Below are positions 20,779 through 33,190 of a stretch of 64,000 nt of DNA, piece after piece (the first letter of the stretch is position 1; every line of letters starts with the position of its first letter). Made by a program: the position numbers and the translations under genes. The DNA comes from Nemophila menziesii. Taxonomy: Eukaryota; Streptophyta; Magnoliopsida; Boraginales; Hydrophyllaceae. The notes beneath the pieces are model-generated. The model searched no databases and was not told the origin of the DNA. It worked only from the letters and a program-made list of their open reading frames with translations. Where the stretch lies: the NCBI GenBank assembly GCA_029959085.1, contig JARWIR010000023.1:4725860-4789859 (forward strand). Direction: 5' to 3'.

Positions 20779-23700
20779 TCAAACAAGTGTTTTATCATCC
20801 GCCGAAGACACAAGTCCAATGATTCTCTCAAGATCAAGTCAGTAAGCTTTTAAGATCGATCTCCCAAATAGTATCTGGTGAATATAAGGTTTAAGGGAGT
20901 TAAGTTGCAGTATTAAATATAGATTAAAAATGAATCAGTTATCATAAATAGTTTTAACAAGCCTTATGTTGTTCATGACTAGCCGAATAACCGCATAGTA
21001 GATACAAGCCATCATATACACATACCAGAAGTCGTGGAAATTAAGTTGTGCCCTATTTATATAATGGAATGACATGCATCTCTTATAGCGTATCTAATCA
21101 TTCTCATCCAGAAAAGATAGTCAAAACTTGGAGAGTACCTCCGACGAACCAATACGATGCTCCTGGTTCCCATGACATGTATGACCAAATTGTTATAATC
21201 AAAAGGTATTGTTTTCATCATTTATGATAAAACACTATAGGATGCGTGTTAGTAGGCCTATCATTTTCCATCTTGGTTTCAAGGATGCATTCCCTAGACT
21301 AGGTAGTCTTGGATGTTAGAATTCCTTATTGTCAATCTATGCTAAGATCATAAACCTGACAACGTGAACTATATGAAAAGTTGGAATATATATTCAATAT
21401 TTTTTAAGGACCATATTCATTACTATAGAAATCACAAAAACACATCTTAATCATGAAAAAAAAATTGTAATGCAAAACACAATAAAGGGCATTTTAACCA
21501 AAGAGGGTATTAAAAATTAAGCCCTGACCATGGGAGGAAGGGCTATCTTCTGAAGTAGACCCACTCTTATTGACGAGGTGATAAAACATAAATTAACATA
21601 CCTATTTTTGTGCTGCTAAAAGGTTCTCTAGATAAATCATCTTACTTCTAAATATTCAGACTTAAGAACGAGAGCAATTCATTCTACCTATTTGCATGAG
21701 AGATTATGGTTATTCAATTTGCAGGAACTTTAATAATACTCTGTCTCGATTAAAATCGTGTCCCTATTTTATTATTTGTAATATTTTGAGAGTAAGTAAG
21801 TTTAGTTCCTATAATTTTATGTCCAAACCTTGACGTAAATCACGCATCTTATTTTTAAGTGCCAAAATACATTATTAACTGATTTAAACCCAATAAATCG
21901 TGTAGGCTCATAATTAGACCTTAACTAGACATTTCTTATGGAAATATGACTTTTTATATTTACTAAATCTAGTTAATAAATAAGTCAAATGAATAACAAT
22001 CTCCCACCATATTTATGTAATTTATGTTTCATACATTTGTTATTTAGTGTTCACAATTAGTCCATCCTCTTTGGGATTTAATCACATCTCTTCATGACAA
22101 ATGTATAATGTATCACGGAGGAAGCAGGATACTTTAAATGAGTTTTAAATGACTACTAAGGACTCTAGAACAATGACTGTAATATGCCACTAATTACATA
22201 GATTGCTAGTTTTAAGCAGTGCTCGATCTAGTTTCCATGAAGGTAATTACATAAATCCCATGATTTATTCATATACACTAATGAAACAATTTAAAGATAG
22301 GTATAAGCTATATTTATAAAATGTTCATCAACATAGGAGCTCGGCATGGCGGATACCACATAACTCTATGACTCACATTACACAACATAAGGATCATGGA
22401 GACCTTTGGGTGATCAAAACATATTTTCAACATCCGTTTTTTAGATTTTCAAATTATATATTAATGATATTACATACAATTTTGGGTAAACTCATATGGA
22501 TTTCGATGTAATGTCTTCTTCATAGATATTTGTATATGTGGTGCCTTCATAGTTATGACTCCCTACATGATCATATTTTTACTCACTTTTCCACATGTCA
22601 TGTTTCAAAATTGGAACATCCATCTTAGTAGAATCCATAATAAGCGATATAACGTGGACTTCCATAAGTCTTCCTCTAAGAAGTTTCAATAAAATTTATT
22701 ATCTCTATTCTAAGGATATATCTCTGTGGCGTATACGCTCATATATTTCTTTTAGTTCGTATACAAATGTACATTTCAGCCAGTCGTCTCCTACTAACAA
22801 CAGCTAAACTTGTTCTAAAAGTCTTTTTCATAAATTCATGGTACAACTGTCCCTTTTTAGGTCCTAGTTTCACCAATCGGGTCAATTCTTCAAAATAATG
22901 TCACCCTAGATGGGAATTTTATGGTGAAGACCCCTCACAATCTACTATAATTTTGTAAAGAATTTTCCTTATAAAGAATTTTCCTTATAAAAAATTTATC
23001 CAAAGTAGCCTTCACCCTAGTTACTCCATAATTAAAAAAATAGTTGGCTTGAGTGGTTCAAAATTGTCCAAAGTACTACCCTTCGCCACCGAATGTATGA
23101 CATGTAATTAAAAGTTTTTGGTCTAATAAAATAATCGATCTAAACTATAATTAGGTAATGGTGGCGAGAGATTACATGGTTAGGGTATATGTTTCCCCAT
23201 TGTTTTGATCAATTTATGGCAAGTACATACCCAGTATGGCCAAGGAAAATATGAGATGTGATTGTTACATATACGAGCATTTTAGTTAGAACTAGAGTAT
23301 CACTAAAAACAATCCATAACAGATAGGCTTTGCTATAGAATATCCCACCTTATTTTGGAATTTTCGAGGCTTATTAGCTGATAAGCTAGTTGGGATTAGG
23401 GCGGATACTAAAATATAGCGTTAACAAGCTAAGTTCTAAGGAAACAACCCATCACAAAAATTATACTTATAGAGATCGAAATACGGAACTATTCAATATA
23501 TATCTTTCCAAAAATGGTTAGAGTACTTCATGATGTTTCAGTATTTATACACACTGAATACTAGTCAATTTAGGACAAAATGATTAAGTTTTTTATGATA
23601 GTAATATATCGATCTCATGGAATTAAACAGTTAATTGTTACTTTAGGCCTAATTTGTAAAATATGAAAGTTAAAAGAGAACAAGCTGAAACATGAACTTT

Positions 23701-24634
23701 TGCTAAGAATATATATATCAAATTGTTATGATCATGTGCAAAAATACTTTGTGTAAAATTAGCTAGTTATAATCATGAAAATAAAATTCAGAACACACTG
23801 CATCCAAAAGACAAACAATTTCACATATTATTTACTTCATTATTTAACTATTTATGTTTCAATATCTGAGATTTTCCTTTCTTTGTTTTAGAGCTCTCCG
23901 AGTTCTTTATCCATCTGTGTTGGTGTAACGTGATCCACATATACAACATGTAAAACCAATAACTAGCATTTAAACCTCTTTCCATCACTATTAGAAAAGG
24001 TCTAAGAAACAACTGTATGCAATTCTTACCGCCAGTTCATAAGGCGTTATCTTTTTATTGTTCTTTCTTTTTCTTAAGAGAAATCTCACCAGATATGTAC
24101 CTTTTAGCATCAAAGAATTTTGAAAATAAGTTTCCAGATTTACAATGACAGTAGAACAGCAAGAAGCTATAAATTAATTAGAACTCTTCAAGAAAAAATA
24201 ATGAATAATAAATTAAGTAAGAATATAAACCAAAATTAACGCATATAATTCTATTGAATCCATTGATATATAGAGTTACATGTTGGCCATACATCTATAT
24301 TCTACCACATTGACGTCTTTCTTGTTTCCAATAGCCATTCCTTTAGTCTTTCGTCAAATTATAATACAAGTCCAGCTTGAGGAACTGCTATTTAGGGTTG
24401 AAAATTATGTTAGAAAAAAGTCATTAAAGTATTTAAGATAACATCATTTCCCGCCATTGAAATATTTGGAAGGGAAAAAATGCACATAAGTTAACATCTC
24501 CCTCCTTTAAAATAACTTTGTGGCTTGCTCCATTGAAATATTTTAGCTCCTCGTTCACTACTTCTTTAAGATAACATTTGGAAGGGTAAGATAACGGATT
24601 CACTAGATCACTTGAGCAAAATATCGATCAAAAT
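20779..24634 (+). repeat. Repeat R1, copy a, right part
   Basis: Aligns with 30900-33190 (copy b) and, from about 23090, with 57531-59290 (copy c). Conserved stretches include tgctcctggttccc, attagtccatcctctttggg and ggtaatggtggcgagagatt. On the minus strand near 22900-22740 a frame with KLGPKKGQLYHEF is readable in copies a and b, but I do not recognise the protein. The class (LTR, DNA element or other) is unresolved. Confidence 0.65.
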
Positions 24635-25264
24635 AATATATTTTTGTCAAGATCCCTGTTTGTCCGACAAGAAGAAGACGTATGATGGTGGGTATAGATC
24701 TAAACTACTTATCCTTTTATAATTGCATTATAGGTCTCTACAGGTATTAGGGTTTATACCCACAGTCCAGTAGGTGTTGTAGATTCATTTTTTTATGATT
24801 GCAACACCGATAGTTTAGGTATATATGCACATGCTCTGTTATACCAATAGTTTTTTGATTCCTTGCATACCAGCAAAAACATCAAGTATAACCAATAAAA
24901 ATAATAATGGAGAAAGAATAGACACATACCCACCACTATACACATACCCACCATCACCACTGAACACAAGCCCTCCACTAAACAAATACCTAACACTGAA
25001 CACATATCCACCATAGTATACGTTCCCACCATTGAACACATTCCTACCACTAAAAAAATATCCATCACTGAACACGTACGCACTATAGAACACATACCCA
25101 TCCCTAAACACATACCCATCTATGAACACATACCTACCATATAAAAATAATTAGGGTATATTTCTCAGATACCTACCACAATATTGATTAGAGTTTATGT
25201 CTCATATACGCACCACAAAACACATACCCACCATAATAGTGACTAGGGTTTATTTCTCACATAC
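24635..25264 (+). repeat. Repeat R3, copy a
   Basis: Aligns with 40140-40805 (shared text ttttgtcaagrtcc, acaagaagaagacgt, gtaggtrttgtagat and the minisatellite). It stops where element B is inserted: R3b continues past the site as tcattactcaattagtgcg. Confidence 0.75.
24918..25137 (-). repeat. 18-bp minisatellite coding an open GGYVFS-type repeat
   Basis: About twelve degenerate copies of CACATACCCACCACTGAA. On the minus strand the 18-base period gives a six-residue repeat of the form GGYVFS, open for about 70 residues and followed by a hydrophobic run (LLFLLVILDVF). A second copy is at 40445-40682. Whether it is ever translated is unknown. Confidence 0.7.
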
Positions 25265-25269
25265 CATTA
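25265..25269. repeat. Probable left target-site duplication of element B
   Basis: CATTA precedes the LTR. In R3b the same CATTA continues directly into ctcaattag, which fits an insertion after it. The right-hand copy is lost with the 3' end of B. Confidence 0.55.
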
Positions 25270-26785
25270 TGATGTCTCCTCATTTGTGATAATAAAATCT
25301 ATCTCTGAGACATCATTTTAGGCGTATTTATTAGTTTATAGGTCGAAGTTAGCTTAATTTAGTGCACTTTCCTATTTTGAGTCTTGATTTAGTAACATAA
25401 TATTTTTAGAGCATATTGGGTTTAATTTTTTATTTAGTGTGAAGCTTTAAAGATATTTATGGAGATTAATTAGAGTCCAAGTCAACGACTACAAGATATG
25501 GAAAGAGATAAGCATGGTACTTGAAGATAAGGAAGTAAAAGCTAAAAACATGGAAAAGGAAAAGCTGCCTTAAATCTGAGTTTCTGCAGCTACGCCTAAA
25601 GAAGTGGTGATAACTCCAAAAATGAGCCGATTTTGGAAGATCCCTTTCATATAGACGTAAATAATTCTGTGAGGATTCTTTTGGTATCTTATGGGCTAAA
25701 AACTGACCAATAACGAAGAAAATATGATTAAAACAAGTCAGCAGTAATTATCTTTATTTCCATTCGAATTTGAGTTGAGCTAGGAGTCCATTACTTTCCT
25801 TCTCCTTCAAGAAAACGAATTAGGTCTTCCTATACCCTATAAATACAGCCTCTTAACACTCTAAAATCATCCTTGGCCAAACCTTAAGGCCAAGAGGAAG
25901 CTACAACACAAGAGAAGAAGTCTGGAAGGAGCAGAACACCATATGTCTCCTTCAACCTTTGATTCTGTAATTCTTTTCTCTTCTTTTCTTAGTATGAATT
26001 AATTATATTTAGCTTGAGTTTTAGAATATATGTATGAACCCTAATTTTGATTGACATCTATCTAATTTGGGAATTCTATGTTTTAAATTGAATTATTGTT
26101 TTTATTCTTTGTTTATGTGTTTGGATTTATATTATGTGTTCTTGTGGAACCATGGCCATATAGAATTACCATCTAGTAGTTAGGTCACCATTGACAACGG
26201 TGTTTAATTACATGTTTAGCACATAACGTCTAGTATTCAGTTTAGATCTGACAAATCAACCTAACTAGATAATCACTATGGTTTAGTACATGTGACTATT
26301 TACCAATTACACGAACAGTTTGCTTAGGAAGTCTTATTGACATAGGTAAATCCTATTTAATACTACCTAGCGTAATTGGAACCGATTATTGAAATACTAC
26401 ATAATTCACCCTTACATGTTTAGAACGGCAAGACTAGTGGGGATTACATGCTATTTACTCAAGCTAAACTTTCATACTACCTTATTTTCCTTTCTTTTAT
26501 TTATTTTCTGTCTTTTAATTTATTAGTTTAATTTTCTATTATCAAAAACCAAAAAAATATATATCTATCTCTTCTTTCTACTTGCGTATTATCTGTTCTA
26601 ACTTCTAATATCTGCACTTGAATATCTGCATAAGTTCTTCTTAACCTTCGTAGTCCCTGAGGAACGAATTCTACTTATTCATTAAAACTTGCATACGATC
26701 TGTAAACTTGCAGAACCGTGCTCAGCTTAGGGTGTTTATTTGCACTTATTATATATATCTTTTTATCACACCCTAGGCGACACCA
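25270..26785 (+). repeat. 5' LTR of element B
   Basis: 1516 bases from TGATGTCTCC to GGCGACACCA. It is homologous to the A2 and A' LTRs at low identity but with the same order of landmarks, including AGCTGCC near 25563 and the TATA box at 25837. Confidence 0.85.
25837..25846 (+). promoter_or_regulatory. TATA box of the B LTR
   Basis: CTATAAATAC, 568 bases into the LTR, identical to the boxes in the A' and A2 LTRs. Confidence 0.6.
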
Positions 26786-26791
26786 AGTTTT

Positions 26792-26809
26792 TGGCGCCGC
26801 TGCCGGGGA
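26792..26809 (+). promoter_or_regulatory. Primer binding site of element B, tRNA-Asp type
   Basis: TGGCGCCGCTGCCGGGGA, six bases after the LTR end and identical to the site of element C. Confidence 0.9.
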
Positions 26810-26962
26810 CTACATCGTTAGTCCTTGTGCATATATCTTGTGCTTATATTTTAGTTAGTTCTATTTTACGCTTGTCTTTTTAGTTTTTGTTTTACAGAAT
26901 TTTTCTAGGCGAGAGCAGATTTATTAGGAGAAGGAAGTTTCGTATTACTAGATCCTGCAGAA

Positions 26963-28063
26963 ATGGATGAGATAAACCAGCAATACGCTGAATTACGCAA
27001 ACTATTAGCTCGGGGAAATCTAGTACATACCACACGTTCATGTCCTAGTTGTGGAGCAAGAAATCATTCGTGGGAGAATTGCATGAATAATCCAGCTTCA
27101 ATTTCCTTCATACCTTATCAAAGAAACCATTATTATGATGGTTATTATCAATCCCAAGGAAATTACGCTGATTATCAGCCCCCACAGAATTACAATTAGG
27201 TCGGAAATCAACAGACTTATTATCAACCACGACCACAATCTTATTATCCTCCACAACCTATCTATCAAGAAGCGCCGATTCATAATGAAGCTTATCATGA
27301 ACCACTTTCTTATTCAATGCAGCAACCCGTACAAGAACAACCTTCGAGTTTGAATTCAAGCATGGCTAGGATAATGAACCTAATTGAAGATATGGAGATT
27401 AGCCAGCAAATATTCCAAACCTCATCCAATGCGCTTAAGAATATTGAGCATACAATGTCACAAATGGTGATTAAACTTCAAATCTTTGCAAAAGGGAAAC
27501 TCTGAAGTGATACTAGTGCTCCAGAAAACAATGTTTGTCATGCAGTTGAATTAATAAGTGGAAAACAACTACCTCCACCAAGACCAGAACCAGAACCAGC
27601 CCCTATTCCAGAAAAGGGGGGAGAAGAATCAACAGAAGATACAGTCGAAGAGGTAGTTGAACCAACAAGTGTCCCAGAGAAGACATCAGAAAAGAAAGAG
27701 AGCCCAGTGGTAACCAACACATGTCCTCCACCACCATACCCTTCGCATGTCAGAAAGGACAATGACCTGGAATTCAAGAAGTTCGTTGACATGGTGAGCA
27801 AGTTAGAGATTAAAATACCGTTTGTAGAAGCTCTCAAGAGAATGCCAAAATATCTAAAATTCATGAAGGACATTCTTTCTAACAAACGAAGATTCAAAAC
27901 TGAGGATATGAGTGGATCACCAGAGGAGTGTAATACTATCGAGTTACCACCAGAAAGACCCCTTCCCACGAAATCTTGGATGGCACCATCCATGATTATA
28001 AAGAATCGAGCTGAAAAGTTCTTGGGAATTAGAGGCAAAGGGTGGAAATTTCGTCATTCTTAA
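26963..28063 (+). pseudogene. gag: Element B gag-like ORF with zinc knuckle, two in-frame stops
   Basis: One frame from the ATG at 26963 to a TAA at 28061-28063, interrupted only by TAG at 27197 and TGA at 27503. Residues 26-39 form a perfect CX2CX4HX4C zinc knuckle (CPSCGARNHSWENC). A Tyr/Gln/Pro-rich part and a helical part follow. Next come ELISGKQLPPP (the LRSGK-type box of Athila gag) and the conserved block FKKFVDMVSKLEIKIPFVEA with MPKYLKFMKDILSNKRR. EECNTIELP marks the spot where protease should begin, but the frame instead runs about 30 unrecognised residues to the stop, three bases before the conserved module. Protease and all of pol are absent. The gag core before the knuckle is also missing. 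Confidence 0.8.
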
Positions 28064-28065
28064 TC

Positions 28066-28123
28066 GAGGTAACGCGTCTAACTTTGAAAGACGTTAAATA
28101 AAAGTGTTGTACGGGAGACAACC
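28066..28123 (+). other. Conserved post-coding module (B)
   Basis: GAGGTAACGCGTCTAACTTT through GGGAGACAACCC; the best-preserved copy, with the CGTCT/AGACG stem intact. Confidence 0.65.
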
Positions 28124-28282
28124 CGCAATTTTTAAGTTTTTATGTCTTTTACGTTTTTAGTTTATGTTTAGTTTAGTTGTTTTTAGTTGATATTGCATAT
28201 TTGAGAAAGGTATTAGTGTTTTTGATGATTAGGTATTGGAGAAATCGAGTTAGGGAAGTAGAACAAAATTTTTCGAAAAAGC

Positions 28283-28560
28283 TGAAGCAGCGGTGCGGTA
28301 TACCGGACCTCAGCCGCGGTGTACCGCAGAGGAAGAAAACCTGTACCATGGGTTTTATACCGAGACGAGAAAAAAATCCACCGATGGGTGCAGTATACCG
28401 GACCCTGCACCGCACCATGCACCGCACGTCCAAAACCCGTGCCACGGGTAGGTACCGCGGGTATTTTGACGAGGCGAAATTTTTTGGAGCAACAGAAGCT
28501 GTGGTGCACCGCACCATATGCGCGATGCACCGCAGGTCACCGCCTGGAGAGAAAAGTGCG
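28283..28560 (+). repeat. GC-rich palindromic repeat array (B)
   Basis: Three diverged units: GCGGTGCGGTATACCGG near 28290, GTGCAGTATACCGGACCC near 28388 and GTGGTGCACCGCACCA near 28502. Each carries dyad symmetry and GCACCGCA words, spaced about 98 and 115 bases. The sequence is unlike the arrays of A', A and C; the position and unit size are alike. Confidence 0.65.
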
Positions 28561-28684
28561 GGTTTCAAGCTTATAAAAGAGGGTTAATGCTTATTATTTC
28601 GAATTTATTAAACCTTAAGCCTCTCTTTCTTCTCCAAACACCTTCACCAATCATCAAAACACTACCCAATCATCGAGAAAAACA

Positions 28685-30335
28685 CAATACTCTACAACGT
28701 ACTTTAACCCCTAAAACTAAGGTCATTATTGCTTTAACTTTTTTTCTATTTTCATTTTTAAAATTTATTTTCTAAAAAAATTAGGGTTTATGTAAATATG
28801 GAGGATGAGAAGATCCTAACACAGTTTCTAAAAATATACTTTCTCGATCCCCATAATATTTATTACTTTACTTTTGTATGTGGGTTAAAAATTATTTATC
28901 AACATTATGGTTATCTAAATAATTTTTTTAAGATATTCTAAAATATTTATTAAATTCATAAATTTTACTACTGAATACAAAATAAAGTAATTATAAATTG
29001 AATAACTAGAACAACTAAATGCCGATATTTTTAGAACATACTTAACGCTAAAACTAAGGTCTCATTTGGTTTAATTTTTTTTGCTTTTAATAAGATAGAT
29101 ATTTTGTCTCGTTTTCCATAAAATGTTTTTCTTGTTACTATTCAATTTAATTTTCACTATTATTTTGAATATTATAGAATCATAAAAAAAAAAAACTAGT
29201 TTTTGTTTCATAAACCAAGTAGAGATTAGAAAATAAATGCATTTTTTGTAAACTGGCTACCTTTTTTTGTGTTTTACTAGTGGTTATCATTAGAAAAAAT
29301 GTGTTAATTCTTTCATTTTTAATTAGGAGTGTATTAGATTCATAATTATACTTGTTTGTTGGTTTCATTTACTAGGATAGTGCTTACGAATATGAACTAT
29401 TAAATAGCATGAGCCAACAACTATAGCTTAAGACCAAATAAACACAATTCTCTAAAGATAAACAGCATATGGATTTTCTAATCAAATACATGGTATAAAC
29501 AGAATAAAAACAACACCTTAGAAATATTAAATCAGAAAAGGTTGATAATTTTATTTACTTTCTAATGATTTGCAATTTTGTAGTAAAAAATCTTAAAAAA
29601 AACAAGATATTGACAAAGTTATTGAGCATTTTATTTACAAAGCAAAATACTGAATCCAATCAAAGAAAACTATCAAACCCATTAAAATGATACCTTTTTT
29701 GTTGGAAATTTCAAGGTTGGTTAGATAGAGAGAAAATTATTAGAAATTTGTCTTATGTAATAAAAAATACTTGTACAAGAAAAAGAAAAGAAATATATTT
29801 GATTTAGATTAATATGTTGATAAGTTTTTAATATAATCATTAATGAAACTTTCTTTATACCTTGAAGAAATTAATTTATTGTATAAAAAGACAAAATTGA
29901 TATAATCAATGCTTTGATAAAAAGAGAAACATAATGAAGGCAATTTAATTTGCGTATCAAAATTTTGTGTTTTTAATTGTATCACAGAAAAATTCTATTT
30001 AGCTTTTATCTTATAAAGAAATTTGTTGAACCTTCACAATTTTATTAATATGTTATTATTTTATTTCTATTTAACATTAATCATTTTTGGAAATATACAT
30101 TTATATAATATTCCTATGCATAGAGATGGGACGAGATTTATTTGATTAATTTTGGAAAATATTTTTTCAAAGCTTGCAAATACATTGATTAGAGCATCTT
30201 AATTATTAGAATGAGCGTGATAATTAATCATCCATTCTGGTAGGAAAAGTTTTATATGGGGAAAGATTTCCATAAATATTTTTAAAAAAAGACATGAAAT
30301 GCAAATACACATATTTGGATAGTTTATATTTATAT
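28685..30335 (+). repeat. Repeat R2, copy a
   Basis: Very AT-rich. Aligns with 37915-39570 along most of its length (shared landmarks: ctctacaacgtactttaacc, cgttttccataaaat, tacttgtttgttggtttcat and gcatttgattagagcatc-like text). No coding signal. R1 copy b begins directly after it. Confidence 0.65.
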
Positions 30336-33190
30336 CATGAGGGGTAGGGCTCTCGTATCTTATGATACCAATAGGTCCTTTCTATCTTGATCAATAAGTG
30401 GTATAGGGAAATCATTACCACTTTACCTTTATTTTAGGGGAATACCGTTATACTAGATCCAACTTCCATGTTTTTTTAGTGAGCCAATATATGCAGTCAT
30501 TAACTTTCCTACATACGGTGCCAAACCTATAGTGCAAAAAAAGATATTTTTGACGTGAGTTTAAGGATAGTGTATGTTTGAATTCATTTAATTATTTGTA
30601 CCTCTTATGTAATTCAAGTATACGACACAAGAGTGTTAGCATATCCTGGAGTAGTTCCCCCATGGTACTCCAACAATCAAGTCAATGGAGTGTGTATGAG
30701 ATGATTCCCCTAATATAACCTGAAAAAGAAAGTTAAAGAGAAAGCTTGTATGTATTACTAAATAAAGAAAGTAAATATCAGTTACCTCCATGAAGTAAAA
30801 GCAAAATAAAGTAAATGGTTTATGAATAAATATAGAACTGAGCTGATGGGAGGAAAGCTTTTTCATGTGTAACATTAACTACAATTGATAGATATATGGA
30901 CTAAACAAGTGCGTTAGCACCCGCCGAGGACACAAATCCAATGATCCTCTCAAGATCAAGTAAGTAAACTTTTAAGATCGATCCCCCAAATAGAATATGG
31001 TGAGTATAAGGTGTAGGGGAGATTGGTTGCGGTGTTAAATATATATTACAAATGAATCAGTTACCACAAATAGTTTTAACAAGCCTTATGCAGTTCATGA
31101 CCAGCCAAATAACCGCATAGTTGATACAACCCATCATATACACATACCGAAGGTCGTGGAATTTAAGGTGTGATCAATTTATATAATGGGATGACATGCA
31201 TCACATATAGAGTATCTAATCATGCTCATCCTGAAAGTTGAGGTGTCAAGAATAAAGGAAATCCTGGAAGAGAGAGTAAAACTTGGAGAGTACCTCCTTC
31301 AAACCAATTTGATGCTCCTGGTTCCCGAGACTTGTGTGACCAAATTTCTATAATTAAAAGGTATTAATAGTCCTATCTTTTTCCATCTTGGTTTCAAGGT
31401 TGTATATCCTGCACTAGGTAGTCTTGGATGTTCGGATTCCTTATTGTATATCTACGCCAAGATCCTAAACCCAACAACATCATATATTTGAAAACTAGAA
31501 AAATTTATATATTTAAGAAAATTTAAGGACCATATTTATGAATATAGAAATTACAAAAAAACATAGGAATCATGCAAAATATTGTAATTTAAATAACTAT
31601 GATGGGCATGTTATTCAAAGAGGGGATGAAAAATTAAGTCCCAACCATGGGAGTAGGGGCTATCTTCTACAGCAAACCCACTCTTATTGACGGGGTGATA
31701 ATACATAAAATTAACATAGCTAGTGTTGTGTTGCTAAAAGGTTGTCTAGATAAATAATCTTACAGACTTGGGAATGAGAGTAATCATTACAACTAATTTC
31801 AAGAGAGATTTATGGTTATTCAATTTGTAGGAACTTTAATAATACTCTATCTTGATTAAACTCGTGGCCCTATTTCATTATTTATTAGATTTTGTGAGTA
31901 AGTGAGTTTAGTACGTATAATTTTATGTCCAACCCATGATGTAAATCACACATCTTATTTGTGAGTGTCGCAATACATTATTAACTTATTTAAACCCAAT
32001 AAATCACGTAGACACATATTTAGACCTTAACTTAACATTTATTTTATGGAAATCAGACTTTCTATATTTACCAAATATATTTAATAAATAAGTCAAATAA
32101 ATAACAATAAATTTACTAACAATCTCCTACCATATCAAAGTAATTTATGGTTCAAATAGGTTATTTATTGTTCACAATTAGTCCATCCTCTTTGGGATTT
32201 AATCACTTCTCTTCATGTATAAAGTATAATGCATCACAGAGGAAGCAAGATGCTTTAAATGAGTTTTAAATGCCTACTATGACCTTTGGAACAATTACTT
32301 TAACATTCCACTAATAACAAAAATTGATAGTGTTAATTAATGCTCACTTTAGGTTCCATGAAGGTAATTACATAAATCCCATGAGTTACTAACATACACT
32401 AAGGAAATAATTTAAAGATATGTATAAGTTATATTTATAAAATGATCATGAACAAGGGAACTCGGGATGGTCGATACCACATAGCTCTAAGACTCACATT
32501 GCACAACACAAGGATGATGGAGATCTTTTGGATGATCAAAACATATTTTCAACATTTGTGTTTTAGGATTTCAAATTATATATTCATGATATTACATACA
32601 ATTCCGTGTAAAATCATATGGATTTCAATGTAAATATTCTTGATAAATATTTGTAGATGTGGTACCTTCATAGTTATGATGCCCTACGGGATCATATATG
32701 TACTCTTTTTTCCATATTTCATGATATCATGTATCAAAGCTGTAACACCCATCTTAGTAGAATCCATAATACTTGATATAACTTGGGCTTCCATTAGTCT
32801 GCCTCTTAGCTGTTTCAATGAAATTTATTATCTTTATTCTAAGGATATATTTTTGTGGCGTATACACTCATACGTTTCTTTCCGCTCGTATAAGAATGAA
32901 TATATTTCATATTGTCGTCTCCCACTAACACAAGTTGAACTTGTTCTAAAAGTCTTTCTCGGGAATTCATGGTACAATTGTCCTTTTTTAGGTCCTAATT
33001 TCATCAACCGGAACAATTCTTCAGAATAATGTCTCCCTAGATGGGAATTTTATGGTGAAGACCCCTCACGATCATTTTTTATAGAATTTTCCTTACAAAT
33101 TATTGTCCAAAGTACTGTCCTTCACCCCAGTTACTCCATCATTACTAACATACTTGGCTTGAGTGGTGCGTCATCCATATGATATGTGTT
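30336..33190 (+). repeat. Repeat R1, copy b (uninterrupted)
   Basis: Covers the R1a left part and then, without a break, the R1a right part to about 23090. It serves as the empty-site reference for element C. On the minus strand 33016-32834 is a frame with KLGPKKGQLYHEF that is also visible in copy a; the protein is not recognised. Confidence 0.7.

Larger units (their letters stand above)
25270..28680 (+). mobile_element. 3'-truncated, non-autonomous Athila-like element B
   Basis: Contains a full 5' LTR, a strong PBS, gag with a zinc knuckle, the conserved module and a palindrome array. It then ends near 28680, where repeat R2 begins. There is no pol, PPT or 3' LTR. The 3' end was lost by deletion or recombination with R2. 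Confidence 0.85.

Noticed and set aside
28177..28587. Arg/His/Cys-rich frames on both strands in the B palindrome array
   Set aside because: Same reason: GC-rich tandem palindromes keep frames open by composition.
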